The notes: generated by a model from the letters alone, not told the origin. 64,000 nucleotides of DNA from Plantago major (GCA_026545765.1 CM048839.1:24304566-24368565), one strand, 5' to 3'; shown: positions 1-11,181, numbered from the stretch's first letter. Translations and numbers: made by a program.

Positions 1-1
1 T

Positions 2-625
2 GGATTGAGTTTGGTTGGCTATTCAGATGCCGACTATGCTGGATCACTGCTTGATAGAAAAAGCACCTCAGGAACATGTCAATTTCTTGGTGCTAGATTG
101 ATATCATGGTTCAGCAAGAAATAAAATTCAATTGCCACATCTACCACAGAGGCTGAATATATTGCTGCAGGGTCTTGTGCTTCACAGATATTGTGGATAC
201 AACAACAACTCAGAGACTATGGACTCAATGAAGAGAAAACTCCCATTTTCTGTGACAACACAAGTGCTATTGCCATAACTCAGAATCCTAAGTTTCATGC
301 TAGAACAAAGCACATTGATGTTAGACACCACTTTATCAGAGACCATGTTGAAAAAGGCAATATAGAGATACTCAAGATTGGCACTGAAGACCAACTTGCA
401 GATATCTTCACTAAGCCACTACAAGAAAGTAGATTCTTAGCCTTAAGACACAGTCTTGGACTAATGGAGCTACCCAAGAATCGAAAAAGTTCAGGATATC
501 AAGAAGATATCAAAGAAGAGAGAAAAGGGATCTGGAACGGGTATCCAAAAAAGAGAAATCTGGAACGGGTATCCAGAAAAGAGGAATCTAGAACGGGTAT
601 CCAGAAACCAAAGGCTAAAGGGTAA
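2..625 (+). pseudogene. Ty1/copia pol 3' end (RNase H), broken
   Basis: This is the C-terminal end of a copia polyprotein: the RNase H domain, which removes the RNA strand during reverse transcription. The reading frame starting at base 2 contains the motifs YSDADYAG, STSGTCQFLG, TEAEYIAAGS, CDNTSAIAI, RTKHIDVRHHFIRDHV and DQLADIFTKPL, which are diagnostic of plant copia elements. The frame is open at the left window edge, so the integrase and reverse transcriptase lie upstream. A TAA stop at 122-124 interrupts the stretch where relatives have a glutamine codon, so this copy cannot make full-length Pol. After the conserved domain the frame runs through a charged tail made from a 28-bp tandem repeat and stops at 623-625. 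The family call is secure; the lineage (possibly SIRE-like, because more ORF sequence follows pol) is inference. Confidence 0.93.
531..614 (+). repeat. 28-bp tandem repeat at the pol 3' end, three copies
   Basis: Three copies of a 28-bp unit starting TCTGGAACGGGTATCC begin at 531, 559 and 587. They lie inside the terminal pol reading frame. Because 28 is not a multiple of three, each copy is read in a different frame. Confidence 0.9.
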
Positions 626-1304
626 AATGGCTATTTGAAGATCTCTGAGACGGGTACTCAGATATCTAGATCACTCAGTGGGGGGGAACACAAAAGAAAA
701 TAGTACAACTGTTGTCTGATTAACTACTATCTTGAAGTTTGAATTATTTCTATCTTTGTGAAAACTTTGAAAATCGACAAGTATAAGATAGAATCGATAC
801 AACGGTGTTCTCATTTACGTAACGTGATTCGGATAGCTAATAGCCAAAATTCATTAAATGGGCACAATTACATTTCTTGATTGTGATCATTCTTTGAAAG
901 AAGCAATGGTGACCCTTGATGAAATGGGTGATTGATCTTTACGGCAGAGATTAACTCTCAGTAAATAGTGGATTGTTGAAATTCCGAGAGGGCCCACTAT
1001 GCATTTAATGCCGAACAAGCTTTTACCCACGCCTGTCTGTAATACACAGATAACTACACACAAAATTAATTTGTATGTATGTGACTGTTGAGATTACATT
1101 GCTATATATATATATATATATAGGATTTTGGCAAAAGAATTCACTTTCGCCTAATCCAACATTCAGACTTGCACAAGAATAGCAAATTTCTCTCTTCTAT
1201 TTTTCTGCAAATCTCTGCTCCCAAATTAGTTTTTCTGCAAAGAATCACTAATCTTTCACCTTAATCTCTTTCAGATCTTCGAAAAACTCACGCTATATAA
1301 AGAG
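626..1304 (+). other. Spacer between pol and the additional ORF
   Basis: No coding signal is seen. A run of seven G (680-686) followed by AACACA looks like a polypurine-tract relic. A short TA run (about 1103-1122) and a pyrimidine-rich leader (about 1140-1300) precede the first ATG of the next ORF, at 1305. The leader could be the 5' UTR of a separate or subgenomic transcript; that is inference. Confidence 0.45.
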
Positions 1305-4300
1305 ATGGCTCCAAAACGTGCTTCTACCCATAAATCCCAAAATACTACCACTGGTACTGCTGAAAAGCAAGCACCAGAATTGGTAGTTGTAAACAATTGA
1401 TTGGTAGGAGACTTCAATCCCGATCATTGGACTTCAGATCACAGAATGATTTGGGGTGGTTCCATGATTGAGGAATACCTCACGGCTGCTATTGAAAATC
1501 AAGCCGCTAGAAAGCTGATACTTGACATGCTTGAAAAGGCTAAAATCAAGGGTTTTCTATCAGCTCTTCCCAGTAGAATTTCTTCACTAGATGTGTTAGA
1601 ATTCTACAATAACTCCAGGATTATATCATGTGTTTCTGAAGGCACTGCAACAGTGTCTATAAAAACTAAGGTCCAACGAAAGGAAATCCTTTTGGACTTA
1701 ACAACTTTCTGTAAGTTGTTTCATCTTCAAAATCTTGGAAAGGATTTTGAAATACACAGCAAGGATGATGATCTCCTTGAAGGTGTAAAACAACTGTACA
1801 GTGATGTGTGTGATCTTGAAAAACCAGATACACCCACTGATTTCAAGCTTGTTGACATCGTAACGGACATCCGGCCGTTCACTGGGATGTGTTGGCATGC
1901 ATTCTTCATAGATGCTTTGATGGTCTACAAGGAGGTGCTGACCAGATAAGCCAAGAACGCTGGATGATGATGTTCTTGTTGCAACAACAAGACAAAAGGC
2001 TGGAAAACCCTTTCAATTGGGGAAAGTACGCCTTTATGAAGTTTGTGAAGAAGATTCAAGGCTTTGAGCCTAAAATTGCTAAGGGACTTGCTGAGCCAAA
2101 GACCACAGTAAGCTATGGTCTAAAGATATGCTACTTGCTGGAAAAGCTTGGCATTGAGCTCAGAGAGAAGGCTGACATAGCCAACAGTAACCTACTCTAC
2201 AAATATGAGTATACAAACATGATGAAAAAGGTTACTGGATCTCAGAAAGGTTCCAAGAAGCGAAGAGGTATCTCGAGGAAAGGTTGCGACCAAGAAGCCC
2301 GAACTTCACGAAAGAAGTCTGGCGGCAAATCGGAAAGGCACACCCATTGAGGTTGTCGATTCCGGATACACTGCCGATGAACTCATAAATGCAGATGAAC
2401 TCATCAATGCTGCAAAAGAGGTATCGGCTACTGAACAAGTAGACTCAGCAAGAGAAAGTGCTTTCAGAAATGTTAAGACTATTGCCGAAAGCCTTGCTGA
2501 TGAACTCATAAATGCTGCTAAAGAAATTAGTGATAGATACCAAGCCCTATCTACAGAAACCGCAGGGATTATGGACCAATCAGTTCCTAATGCTAATGAG
2601 AGCTCTGACGATGAAGATGATGAATTAGTCATCTCTCAAGTCCTAGAAAAATCAAAAAGGGCTAAGGTTACTGAAAAAGTAACTGGTGTAGAGGTATCTG
2701 AAGAAGAACCTACACCACAGGTTGCTGAACAAGCACCTGTTTCAAAGGTTGCTGAAGAAGCAACTGTGTCCAAGGTCACTGGACAAATTACACCATTAGA
2801 GCAAGAAAGACTGAAAGATATTGAAGATGCTCTGATGAGTGATAGCTTATTGTTGGAGGATACTGCCATTGCCTCAACACTCAACAGTCTGTCTCAAGCA
2901 CAACAACCACCACAGCCAGATAAGGATACTGCTGAAATGGTACTTGAGCTGCAGATACCTACATCTTTCATTGCTGAAGAAAATCCTGCAAAAGAGCAGG
3001 TTCCCCAACTCAATGAGAAGGGATCAAACTGAGACATCTACTCAAAATGATCAACCAGGGGAGGCAACTGAGTTGCATACTCAGGAAAGGTCTGAAGTAC
3101 CTGAAACTTCAAACAAAGAAGCTGAAATGGAACAACAAGACCAAAACATTGAAGGGTCACAAGTTCCAGAGACCAATCAGCCTGACACTGCTCAAGTAGC
3201 TGAATGGTTTAACTCTCTACTTGTGATAATTTGTGTTTATTAATCTTGTGAGTTAATAAAATGTCTTTGTTACAGGCTGATTTAGAAACACAAGAACAAG
3301 AGGAAGCTGGAAAGCTTGCCTCAGAGACTGAGAAAGAGGCCACCACAACCTCACCTCTTGGGGAATCTGAGCCTGTGCCACAGGTGATAAAGAATTCCTT
3401 AAGATGTTACTTTTCAGTTATATGTTAAAATACTTAACTAATTAAGTGGATGTTTCTAATAGGCTCCAACTGAGAAAGAAGAAGATAAGGCAGAAATGCC
3501 AGAAAAGGACCCAGAGACCGTCAAGGTTTCTGAAGAAAATATCATTGAGCCTTCTAGTGAGAAGGTATATAAAACTCAGTGACAAACATTCTTCATCATG
3601 GGTTAATGTAAATTCTTCTCTAATTACTCAATACATTCTACTTACAGGCTCATTCAGAAGTAGAAGTGCAAGGGGAAAGAGTTGCGACATCCCCTGCACC
3701 CATGGAAATTGATGAAGCCCCCAAGGCAACATCACCAGAAAGAACACCTGAAACTGAGAAAGTTTCTACGAAAAATGATTCTGAGCCTCCTGTTGAGGAA
3801 GTAAGTGGAAAACACAGAAATCATTGAAGCTTAATTCTTTCATGACAATTTCCTAAGTATTGTGATAATTTTAATTCTCAGGATCAAGCAGAAAGAAAGG
3901 TTGATGAGGACCAGACTTCCAAGTCTCCACCTCACAACAAGATATCTGAGGCACCCCCTGCCTTAGTAGTACAAGTCTCTGAGCCTGATTTACTCATTTA
4001 GGTAACTCAGAAACCTAACTACACTCGTACTCAGATATCTACAAAAGTTTTGAATCTAACTCAAAACTCTTTCTTTCAGGCTCAAACAAATGCCACTGAG
4101 GTCCCTGATGATGAGAAAAAGGACCTGCTTCCTTTCTTCAAGGAACACACTTTGCCAAAGCATCTGAAATGCTTTAAGAAATGGCAAAAGCTCCGATGCT
4201 CCGATCTTTTTGAGATCTTAAAGGTGACTGATCACCACACAAGGAGAGCATGAGCCCTTGATTTAGAAAACTACGTCCATGTAATGTTCCCCACTGAACA

Positions 4301-6820
4301 GTATTCTTTCGGAACATTGATGGATAAGGAGTTTGTCAAGGAAGTGGCCAGAAAGCTAATCCAAGCTTTCAATCAAGCTGATGGTCAGACCAGACTACAG
4401 AAGGCATTCAAGCCTACTTTGCCCCAGACTCTATAGTATATACCCTCTGAACAAGAGGAAGTTAATGGGCAAACGGTTACTATTCCAGAAGTGATCAACC
4501 TAGTCTCTGAAGATGAGGAAGAGAAGGAAACTGATGAAAACAATTATGAAGATCCTCCTTCTGACCATCACAAGGATGAAGATAAGAAGGATGATAATGA
4601 TGCCCCTGCACCAGGGACGGGAGGGATTTCACAAGGACACATTGCCTCAGCTGCTGAAAAGCACACTGAGAGGACATCACAGCAATCCCCTCCTCCATCT
4701 CCTCAGAAATCTAATCATCCAACTCCCCAACACAAAGATACTACTGAACAAGTAGTTGAGCACTCTGAGGAAACAACTCAGAAATTATCAGATGCACAAG
4801 CCAGAGTTGCTCAACTCAAACAACTGTTGGAGGAAGAACAACATCTACATCTTCAACTGGAAGAAAAGATAGCTGAATCTAGAGCAAAGCTCCAAAAGAT
4901 TGAAGATCAAACAATCAAGGAAATGGAAGCTTATGCTGAAATGAAAGAACTCCAGCTTGTTGTTCAGGAAATTGCTGAGGAATTAGATACTGAGCAAGTA
5001 TCTAGTGACAAGCATGATGCTAAGGCTGCATTTCCAAAAGATGTACCATCCTCCTCACTGAAAGGAAAGAAGCCCATCTCTGAGATGGTTGCTGGACTAG
5101 AAAACATTGATGAAAATGTCCAAGAGGATGAAGATCACTGGGCTGATGACTCAGATGATGAAGAAGACAAGGCATTGGCAGAACACCGCAATGAACACTT
5201 AGCGGTTTCTCATTTGAAAAGGAAGCTGATTGCTCCTGAAATATTCAGCAAGCTGCCAAATGTCAACTCCAATGAATACTTGAACAGATATCAAGTATTG
5301 GCTAAATTGAAAAAGGAGTTATCTTCTCAAGATAAAGCCACCATTGCATCAGTCCCTGCAGAAATGAAGTCATTCACTGAGCTCATCACTCAGAGAACAA
5401 CCAGTCTGGTCGTTGCTCAGAAAGATCTAGGCATAGTTAGGGATGATGACCAAAACTTGGCTGCAAAAGCCTTTGAAGAGGCTAGCTATGCTGCTGGAAA
5501 AGCAGATGCTATTCAAGGCCCACTGGCAGAGCACACTGATAAGGATACTGGTCTTATCAAACAAAACCAGGAGCTCAAGGCCACTGGAGCAGGTTGGTTC
5601 TTTGCTAACTATCTGCAAGGCAACTTTAACTCTCTTTCAGAATCATTTGTGATTCTTAGTCAGTCAACAATGACTAAGGGGGAAGAATATCAAGATGCTC
5701 AGAGAGGAAGAGGAAACAAAAGAAAATCTGAACAACCACCTCTCAGAATAAATGAGCCCTCCTCCAGTCAGACTGCTCTACAGATAGTGGCCACCACTCA
5801 ACTTCCTGAAAGAGGAATGACAATAAGGGCCAGAGCACAGAAACCTCGAAGGAGTACCAAGGCTCCAAGGAGAAGACAAGTAAGAGGGATTGATGAATCT
5901 TCTGAAGAAGAAGAAGAAGGCCAAATCAAATCCCTGGGCAATGAAGAAGGCTGCAAAAGTCTCACAAGAATTAATATTGATGATGACGAAGAGACTGATG
6001 AAGATGAAGCTCCTCTTCATAGAAAAAGGAAAATTGATAGCCTTACTGAGCCCATAGCTGCAAAGCCTTTGGCAGCTAAAACACCCTCTGGAAATACCAA
6101 GTCTATCCAGGGTGGTTCTTCAAGCATTACCCCAAAGGAGAATTCAAGACAAAGGAGGAGCGGTCGAGCTGAACAAAGACAACTTCAACTACCACTCAGG
6201 CCTGAAGAAGCCAAGATTGAGTATGTGAAAACCAACAGTGACTCCTCTGTCTACAGGTGCATTAATCAAAAGAATGGCTACTGGATTCTAGAACTTAAGC
6301 ATCTACTGGTAAATTCAAAATTTCCAGAACCAATCCATAAACAGCTCATGGCATGGAGAAAAGACAAGCCAATCTTGATTAACACCAACCACATCAAAGC
6401 CTGGTTGGATTTTGAAGTAATCAAGAGAATAGAAGCCATGAAAAAGGACCTCTCTGATGAATGTCCTTATGGAAAGCGGATGATGTGCATGTAATTCCCA
6501 ACATCACTGGAACAGGCACAAGAGCAAGACTTGCTGTGGAACCCTATGAGTCATTCTACTTGACTGAAGATCAATACAAGGGTGACATCAGATATCTGAA
6601 GATCATTTATGAATACTTCAAGCTATCAGATATTAGAATCGAGCATGCCTGGAAATGGAGAAAGTATCTGTGGGTCAAGCATTTTGCCAAGAAAAATCCT
6701 ACCAAAACCTACAAGGAAGTCTGTGGATTTGCCAGAGACACAGAGATGATTGTCAGAACACTTCTCTATGACTACTCTGATGATATCAAAAGGTTTGGTG
6801 ATAGGAAATTTGCAGATTGA
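1305..6820 (+). pseudogene. Decayed, intron-bearing additional ORF of the copia element
   Basis: Long coding region between pol and the 3' LTR, the place where some copia lineages carry an extra ('env-like') ORF. It starts at ATG 1305, preceded by TATATAA at 1293. The N-terminal third (about 1305-2260) looks globular. An acidic, Glu/Pro/Thr-rich middle follows, then a coiled coil (about 4770-5010), acidic and basic low-complexity stretches, and a conserved-looking C-terminus (about 6200-6820). Five GT-AG, phase-0 introns of 78-83 bp are visible: 3196-3275, 3384-3462, 3565-3647, 3801-3881 and 4002-4079. Breaks: in-frame stops at 1398, 3999, 4251 and 4434; frame changes near 1925-1950, 2250-2270, 3010-3030 and 6460-6490. 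I see no convincing transmembrane segment, so an envelope function is not supported. The function is unknown; it could equally be a captured host gene. Confidence 0.7.
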
Positions 6821-7141
6821 TCCATGGAACTGCTTTTGAAGACTTGAAGTGTTGAAGACTTGAAGACTAGTTTATTAGGATGTCTACTTGGAGCTTGGCT
6901 ACTCCTGTTGTCCTAATTTACTAGGTAGTTTTGTATCTTGCTGACTGAGCTGAATTGTATTATGTACTAAAGTTATATGTAAACTTTCTTTGTAACATAT
7001 CTGATGAACTTACTCTCAGATATCTTTTTCTATAAAAGATAACTTGTCAGCAAAGATCACACCTTGTGATTTGGTTGGTGTTTACTTTCTGCACTTAATT
7101 ATCTGATTTGAAAAATCATAAGAAATGATTAAGTAGTGGAT
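6821..7141 (+). other. 3' untranslated spacer of the copia element
   Basis: Follows the stop codon at 6818-6820. It is AT-rich with repeated 'gaagacttgaag' words (6838-6866) and no open frame. It ends in AAGTAGTGGATTG (7131-7143), which resembles the purine-rich segment found before many plant copia LTRs. Confidence 0.4.
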
Positions 7142-7878
7142 TGTTTCCTCATCCAGATTTGTTAGGAATATCTGTTTAGATTTTGATCAACAACCTAATG
7201 ACTTATCTTAGCTCAGAAAGGTGATTAGTACTCTTGGTTCACTTGAACACTGTAAAAGAGGAAACTCACTAAGTATGATAGTCTAGCAAATCTTGTATAG
7301 GATGTTAGGTCTCGAAATGTAATTTTTATTTTATGAAGAAGACCAAGAAGAAAGACATCCGGCAGGAAAAGTTCAACAATTTTTGAAGACTTGAAGATTG
7401 CACAAGATTGCTGAGGACAAAGGTTTTTTAGATACCTATGACCAGATACCTTGAAGACACAAGCGTTTTTAAATAAACAGTGTTACAAGAGATATCTGAG
7501 AACTAAAAGGTTTATGAAACAAGGAAAGTTCCCACAGATATCTACACTCAGATACCTTGGACATAAACTATGTTTCTGAAAAGAAATATTTTATAACAAA
7601 GTTGTTTCAACAAGTGGTATCTGGAGTTGTGATAATCTATGGAAAAAAAACATGCAAAGCTTCAGAGAACTCTGATAGAATAAGATCTCTGATACAATGC
7701 ATAGTTCCGTTGGCACTACAGGACAAAGTATAGTACAAGATTAAATGCATGACAGAATGTACGAACAAAAGCGGTAGCCAAAAAGAAGACAAACCTGCTA
7801 CAGTACTATACTCAAATATCAATAGTTTGAAATTGAGTTAAGCCTAACGGATACTATTCAAACGACACTCAAATTCAT

Positions 7879-7888
7879 CTATAAATAT
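7879..7888 (+). promoter_or_regulatory. TATA box of the LTR promoter
   Basis: CTATAAATAT, about 30 bp upstream of a run of short pyrimidine-rich sequence, is placed as expected for the U3/R border of a copia LTR. The start of transcription is inferred. Confidence 0.5.
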
Positions 7889-8270
7889 CAACACTTAGAC
7901 TGCTTGAGAAGACACCTTAGACCACACAGAACTTACACCAAGAACACTGAATACTCACACAAGCTCTCTCAAGCATACTACTTACCTTCAAGCTTTCTGT
8001 TGCGACCAAAGCTCTTGATTTTAAGTAGCACAAAAGTTCTAAGTGTCCTGATCCTTAACAAGCATTGTTATTTGTGAAAGAGTTGAACTAAGATTTCATT
8101 CTCTTAAACACTTATCATAGACTTGGGTCAGTAAAGAACAAAATACCATACATTGCAAAGTGTATTAAGTATACTTGATTCATAGAGCTATCTGAATAAC
8201 TGAACAAGTTATTAAAGAAGCTCACCTGACAATTTACCTTAACCAACACCTTAATCGGCGTGGAGTACAT

Positions 8271-8425
8271 GAAGTACTTAGTTTGGGAAACTAAGGAATA
8301 ACTCCAAGGTTATTGAGCACAGGAAGTACTTAGTTTGGAAAACTAAGGAATAGCTCAAAAGGTTCTGAGTACAGGAAGTACTTGGCTGTGAAAACCGGGG
8401 AATAACTCAGGGGGGACACTCGGTT
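8271..8425 (+). repeat. Three 52-bp direct repeats inside the LTR
   Basis: Units starting GAAGTACTTAG/GAAGTACTTGG begin at 8271, 8323 and 8375, giving an exact 52-bp period. Each contains a GGAAAACTAAGGAATA-type core; the third copy is the most diverged. Confidence 0.85.
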
Positions 8426-8800
8426 GGGAACCTAGTGTATTTAGGAATCAAGAGAAGATATTTGTAAGGTTACATCATTTATCTGTCTTAGTGGATTCTA
8501 GGTCTGAGAAAGGCCGAAGTGGATTAGTTGAAGGATTACGCCACCTTCAGATACCACTATAAAAAGACTTGTGTTATTTACTTTCTGCAGTCTATTACTT
8601 GCTTTACTTATCTTGCAAAGTACTTACACTTATCTTGCTGAGCACGTGCACTTATCACAGAAAAGTTTTCCGTTCTCTGAAATTAAGTATCAGATATCTT
8701 CACAGATATCTGAGAAACTGTGCTTATCGACAAAAGTTTTAAAAGACTATTCACCCCCCCCCCCCCCCAGCCTTTTACTTTACCGTTATCTGGACCAACA

Positions 8801-9374
8801 GTTTCAGGATTCTTTAATGTTGGTTTCATGACTCTTTTCTGTTGGTTTCTGGAAAGCAAAAGATCACGGAAACATTATTTAACCGTGGGGGATTAGACTC
8901 GTGTGTCGAGTTACTACAATCTCAGGGGTTAATTTCAGGACATATAAGTTAGTTTCAGCACACATAAGTTAGTTTGATGATCTAAAAATGTTAGTTTCAG
9001 GACACAAAAAAGATAGTTTCAGGACATATAAATTAGTTTCATAAGTTAGTTTCAGTACACATGTTAGTTTCAAAAAACAAAAAAGATAGTTTCAGGACAT
9101 ATAAATTAGTTTCATAAGTTAGTTTCAGGACACATGTTAGTTTCAAAAAACAAAAAGGATAGTTTCAGGAAATATAGCATTAGTTTCATAACACAAAAAA
9201 GTTAGTTTCAAGACACATAACTTAGTTTCATAACACAAATGCTAGTTTCAGGACATAAAAATGTTAGTTTCATGACACATAAGATAGTTTCACAACACAA
9301 AAAGTTAGTTTCATATGTTAGTTTCATGACACATAAGATAGTTTCATAACACAAAAAGTAAGTTTCAGAAACTC
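8801..9374. repeat. Minisatellite 1: degenerate GTTTCA units
   Basis: Imperfect units of about 18-24 bp built on TTAGTTTCAGGACACATAAG, densest from 8912 to 9374. Diverged copies (GTTGGTTTC) lie at 8801-8868 and again at 9650-9725. The copia LTR ends exactly where the first GTTTC unit begins, so the retrotransposon landed at the edge of this older array. Confidence 0.85.
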
Positions 9375-9379
9375 AACGT

Positions 9380-9615
9380 AAAATTCTAAAACCCTAAGGG
9401 GAATGGTGAACCCCTAAATTAACTGAATTTGAAAACACCCTCCGGAAGCTACGGTCTTAATTAGGGTTTAGGACAGGTCCAGGGCGGTAAAATTAAGACC
9501 ATAAAATTCTAAAACCCTTAGGGAATGGTGAACCCCTAAATCAACTGAATTTGAAAACACCCTCTGGGAGCTACAGTCTTAATTAGGGTTTAGGGTTTAG
9601 GACGGGTCCAGGGCT
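9380..9615. repeat. 123-bp tandem duplication with telomere-like motifs
   Basis: Copy 1 is 9380-9486 and copy 2 is 9503-9615, an offset of 123 bp. Both carry AAAACCCTWA at the left and TTAGGGTTTAGG at the right, so each copy has telomere-type heptamers in inverted orientation at its ends. Confidence 0.8.
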
Positions 9616-9656
9616 ACCGCCCATCATATTCTATCCTACCCACTACATTGTTGGTT

Positions 9657-10200
9657 TCAATGACCAACTAAGTTGGTTTCAGCAGCTACTCTGTTAGTCT
9701 CATGCAACGAGGAGTTGGTTTCAGTAGCCAATCCAGGACCACCACTCCCACTGCTCTCACCAATAAATATCCTCTTACCATTAACACAATTAACAGGAAC
9801 AACATCAACCTCAGCAGATCCGACAAGGATAGTAATATCAGCATATTTTAAACCGTAAGCATAACATAAACCAATCATCGCACAATATCATCATCAGTGA
9901 AAAGCATGAACGTTTTCTTCTCAATGATAAACAAATCGAGTCGAATCCAAATCCTTAAGATTAAATTTCGAAATTGCAACATCTAGAAGATCAGAAAACT
10001 TAACCAGGTTTTATGCCAAAAGCATGGCTAAAACCATTGAACGTGAGAGACAATGAAATTCATGGTCGAAATTACAAAAAACACAGTGAAAAACAGGAAA
10101 AACGAGTGAAAGAATCTGATCGAGAAAGAAAAAATGAGAGAGGAGAAGAGAGAAATTTGGAAACGATGAAGAACAAATGAATTCCGTACACACAGCAGCA
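9657..10200 (-). pseudogene. Possible MULE transposase 5' fragment
   Basis: Read on the minus strand, a pyrimidine-rich leader (about 10200-10040) is followed by a short coding-looking stretch. It contains IGLCYAYGLKYADI and VDVVPVNCVNGKRIFIGES (9740-9878), then an SGSGG tract. In the other frame the bases just upstream read FTDDDIVR, suggesting a frameshift. The pattern of an acidic DDD segment, then a hydrophobic helix, then 'I.IL/V' is reminiscent of the N-terminal domain of plant MuDR-type transposases. This is recognition by eye only; the fragment is short and broken, and it runs into the GTTTC array. Confidence 0.3.
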
Positions 10201-10237
10201 CGGTAGACTTGGAGAAAAATAAATGAGGAGTATTAAT

Positions 10238-10448
10238 GGAAAGTCATGTTGTAGTTGGGAGAAATTAGGGCTCAAAAAAATAGAATGGTCTTTTTTGCAA
10301 GACTTTTTTTGAGTGGTCCTTTTGTGCAAGAGAGAAAGAAAGGAGGGGCATTCATGGAAAGTCATGTTGTAGTTGGGAGAAATTAGGACTCAAAAAAATA
10401 GAATGACCTTTTTTGCAAAACTTTTTTTGAGTGGTTCTTTTGTGCAAG
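10238..10448. repeat. 118-bp-period tandem duplication
   Basis: GGAAAGTCATGTTGTAGTTG begins at 10238 and again at 10356. Each copy runs through TTTTGTGCAAG, ending at 10330 and 10448. The copies differ at a handful of bases, so this is a fairly young local duplication. Confidence 0.85.
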
Positions 10449-10551
10449 CCCAACCCACAAAGTGGTCCTTATATGCAATTTTCTATATTTTAAATGTTTT
10501 AAAAAAATATTAAAAAAACCCTTAACTTATATACTCCGAAATAGTAACAAC

Positions 10552-10689
10552 TAGGGGTGATCATAAAATCCGAAATCCGAAAATCCGATGTATTCGGATC
10601 GAATTACGGATTATGATATTTTAGATCCGAAGATTTTCGGATTAATCCGATCCGATCTGTCAGATTTTCGGATTAATCCGAAAATCCAA

Positions 10690-10758
<69 letters not shown>

Positions 10759-11181
10759 CCCCTTTATTCAGCCAAACAAAATACAAAATACTTAGAATGC
10801 TGGGATGTTCGATTTTGGTTGTTGGAAATATGTACTTTCTATTTTTACTTCAAATAATGTAATCGACTAGTCGTTATTTTAGAACATGAACTCCAAACTT
10901 TTCGTATTTGTTGTTTTGGACTTGAAGTAAACTTGTGAACTTTATTTTGTTTATTTTGAATGTGGAACTACTGAACTAGTATTTAATTTGGCTACGAAAT
11001 ACTATTTCAGTTTTTTTTTTTAATTAAAGTTCGGATTATTCGGATTAAATCCGATCCAATCCGAACTTTTTCGGATTAATCCGAAATCCGATCCGATCCG
11101 GATTGAGCCTTTAGTAGTCCGAAACTTCAGATTGATCCGAACTTTGGATCGGATTAATCCGAACGTGCACCCCTACCCCTA
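10552..11181. mobile_element. hAT-like non-autonomous element with ATCCGAA repeats
   Basis: Starts TAGGGGTG and ends CACCCCTACCCCTA. It is flanked by 8-bp near-duplications GTAACAAC (10544-10551) and CTAACAAC (11182-11189), 7 of 8 identical, as expected for the hAT superfamily. Both ends are packed with short ATCCGAA/TTCGGAT motifs in both orientations (10568-10690 and 11032-11163), which is typical of subterminal transposase-binding repeats. No transposase is present. Confidence 0.72.
10694..10755. repeat. (TA)n microsatellite
   Basis: About 62 bp of uninterrupted TA inside the hAT-like element. Confidence 0.97.

Larger units (their letters stand above)
7142..8800 (+). mobile_element. 3' LTR of the copia element (left edge uncertain)
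   Basis: The right edge is well supported: after a 15-C run (about 8755-8769), common just before the end of this LTR type, the sequence ends TGGACCAACA at 8800. The LTR left end should read close to TGTTGG. Candidate starts are 7142 (TGTTTCC after a purine-like tract), 7160 (TGTTAGG) and 7303 (TGTTAGG). It holds a TATA box near 7880, three 52-bp repeats and pyrimidine-rich sequence typical of R/U5. No second LTR is in the window, so LTR-to-LTR comparison is not possible here. Confidence 0.6.

Noticed and set aside
5778-6020. Minus-strand frame with Ile/Phe-rich product
   Set aside because: Antisense shadow of the acidic Glu/Lys-rich part of the copia additional ORF.
8753-8831. CRISPR-like or regulatory C-tract
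   Set aside because: A poly-C run is normal just before the end of this LTR type; no regular repeat-spacer structure exists anywhere in the window.
10588-10857. 89-codon frame with alternating Ile-Tyr
   Set aside because: Translation of a TA microsatellite inside the hAT-like element.
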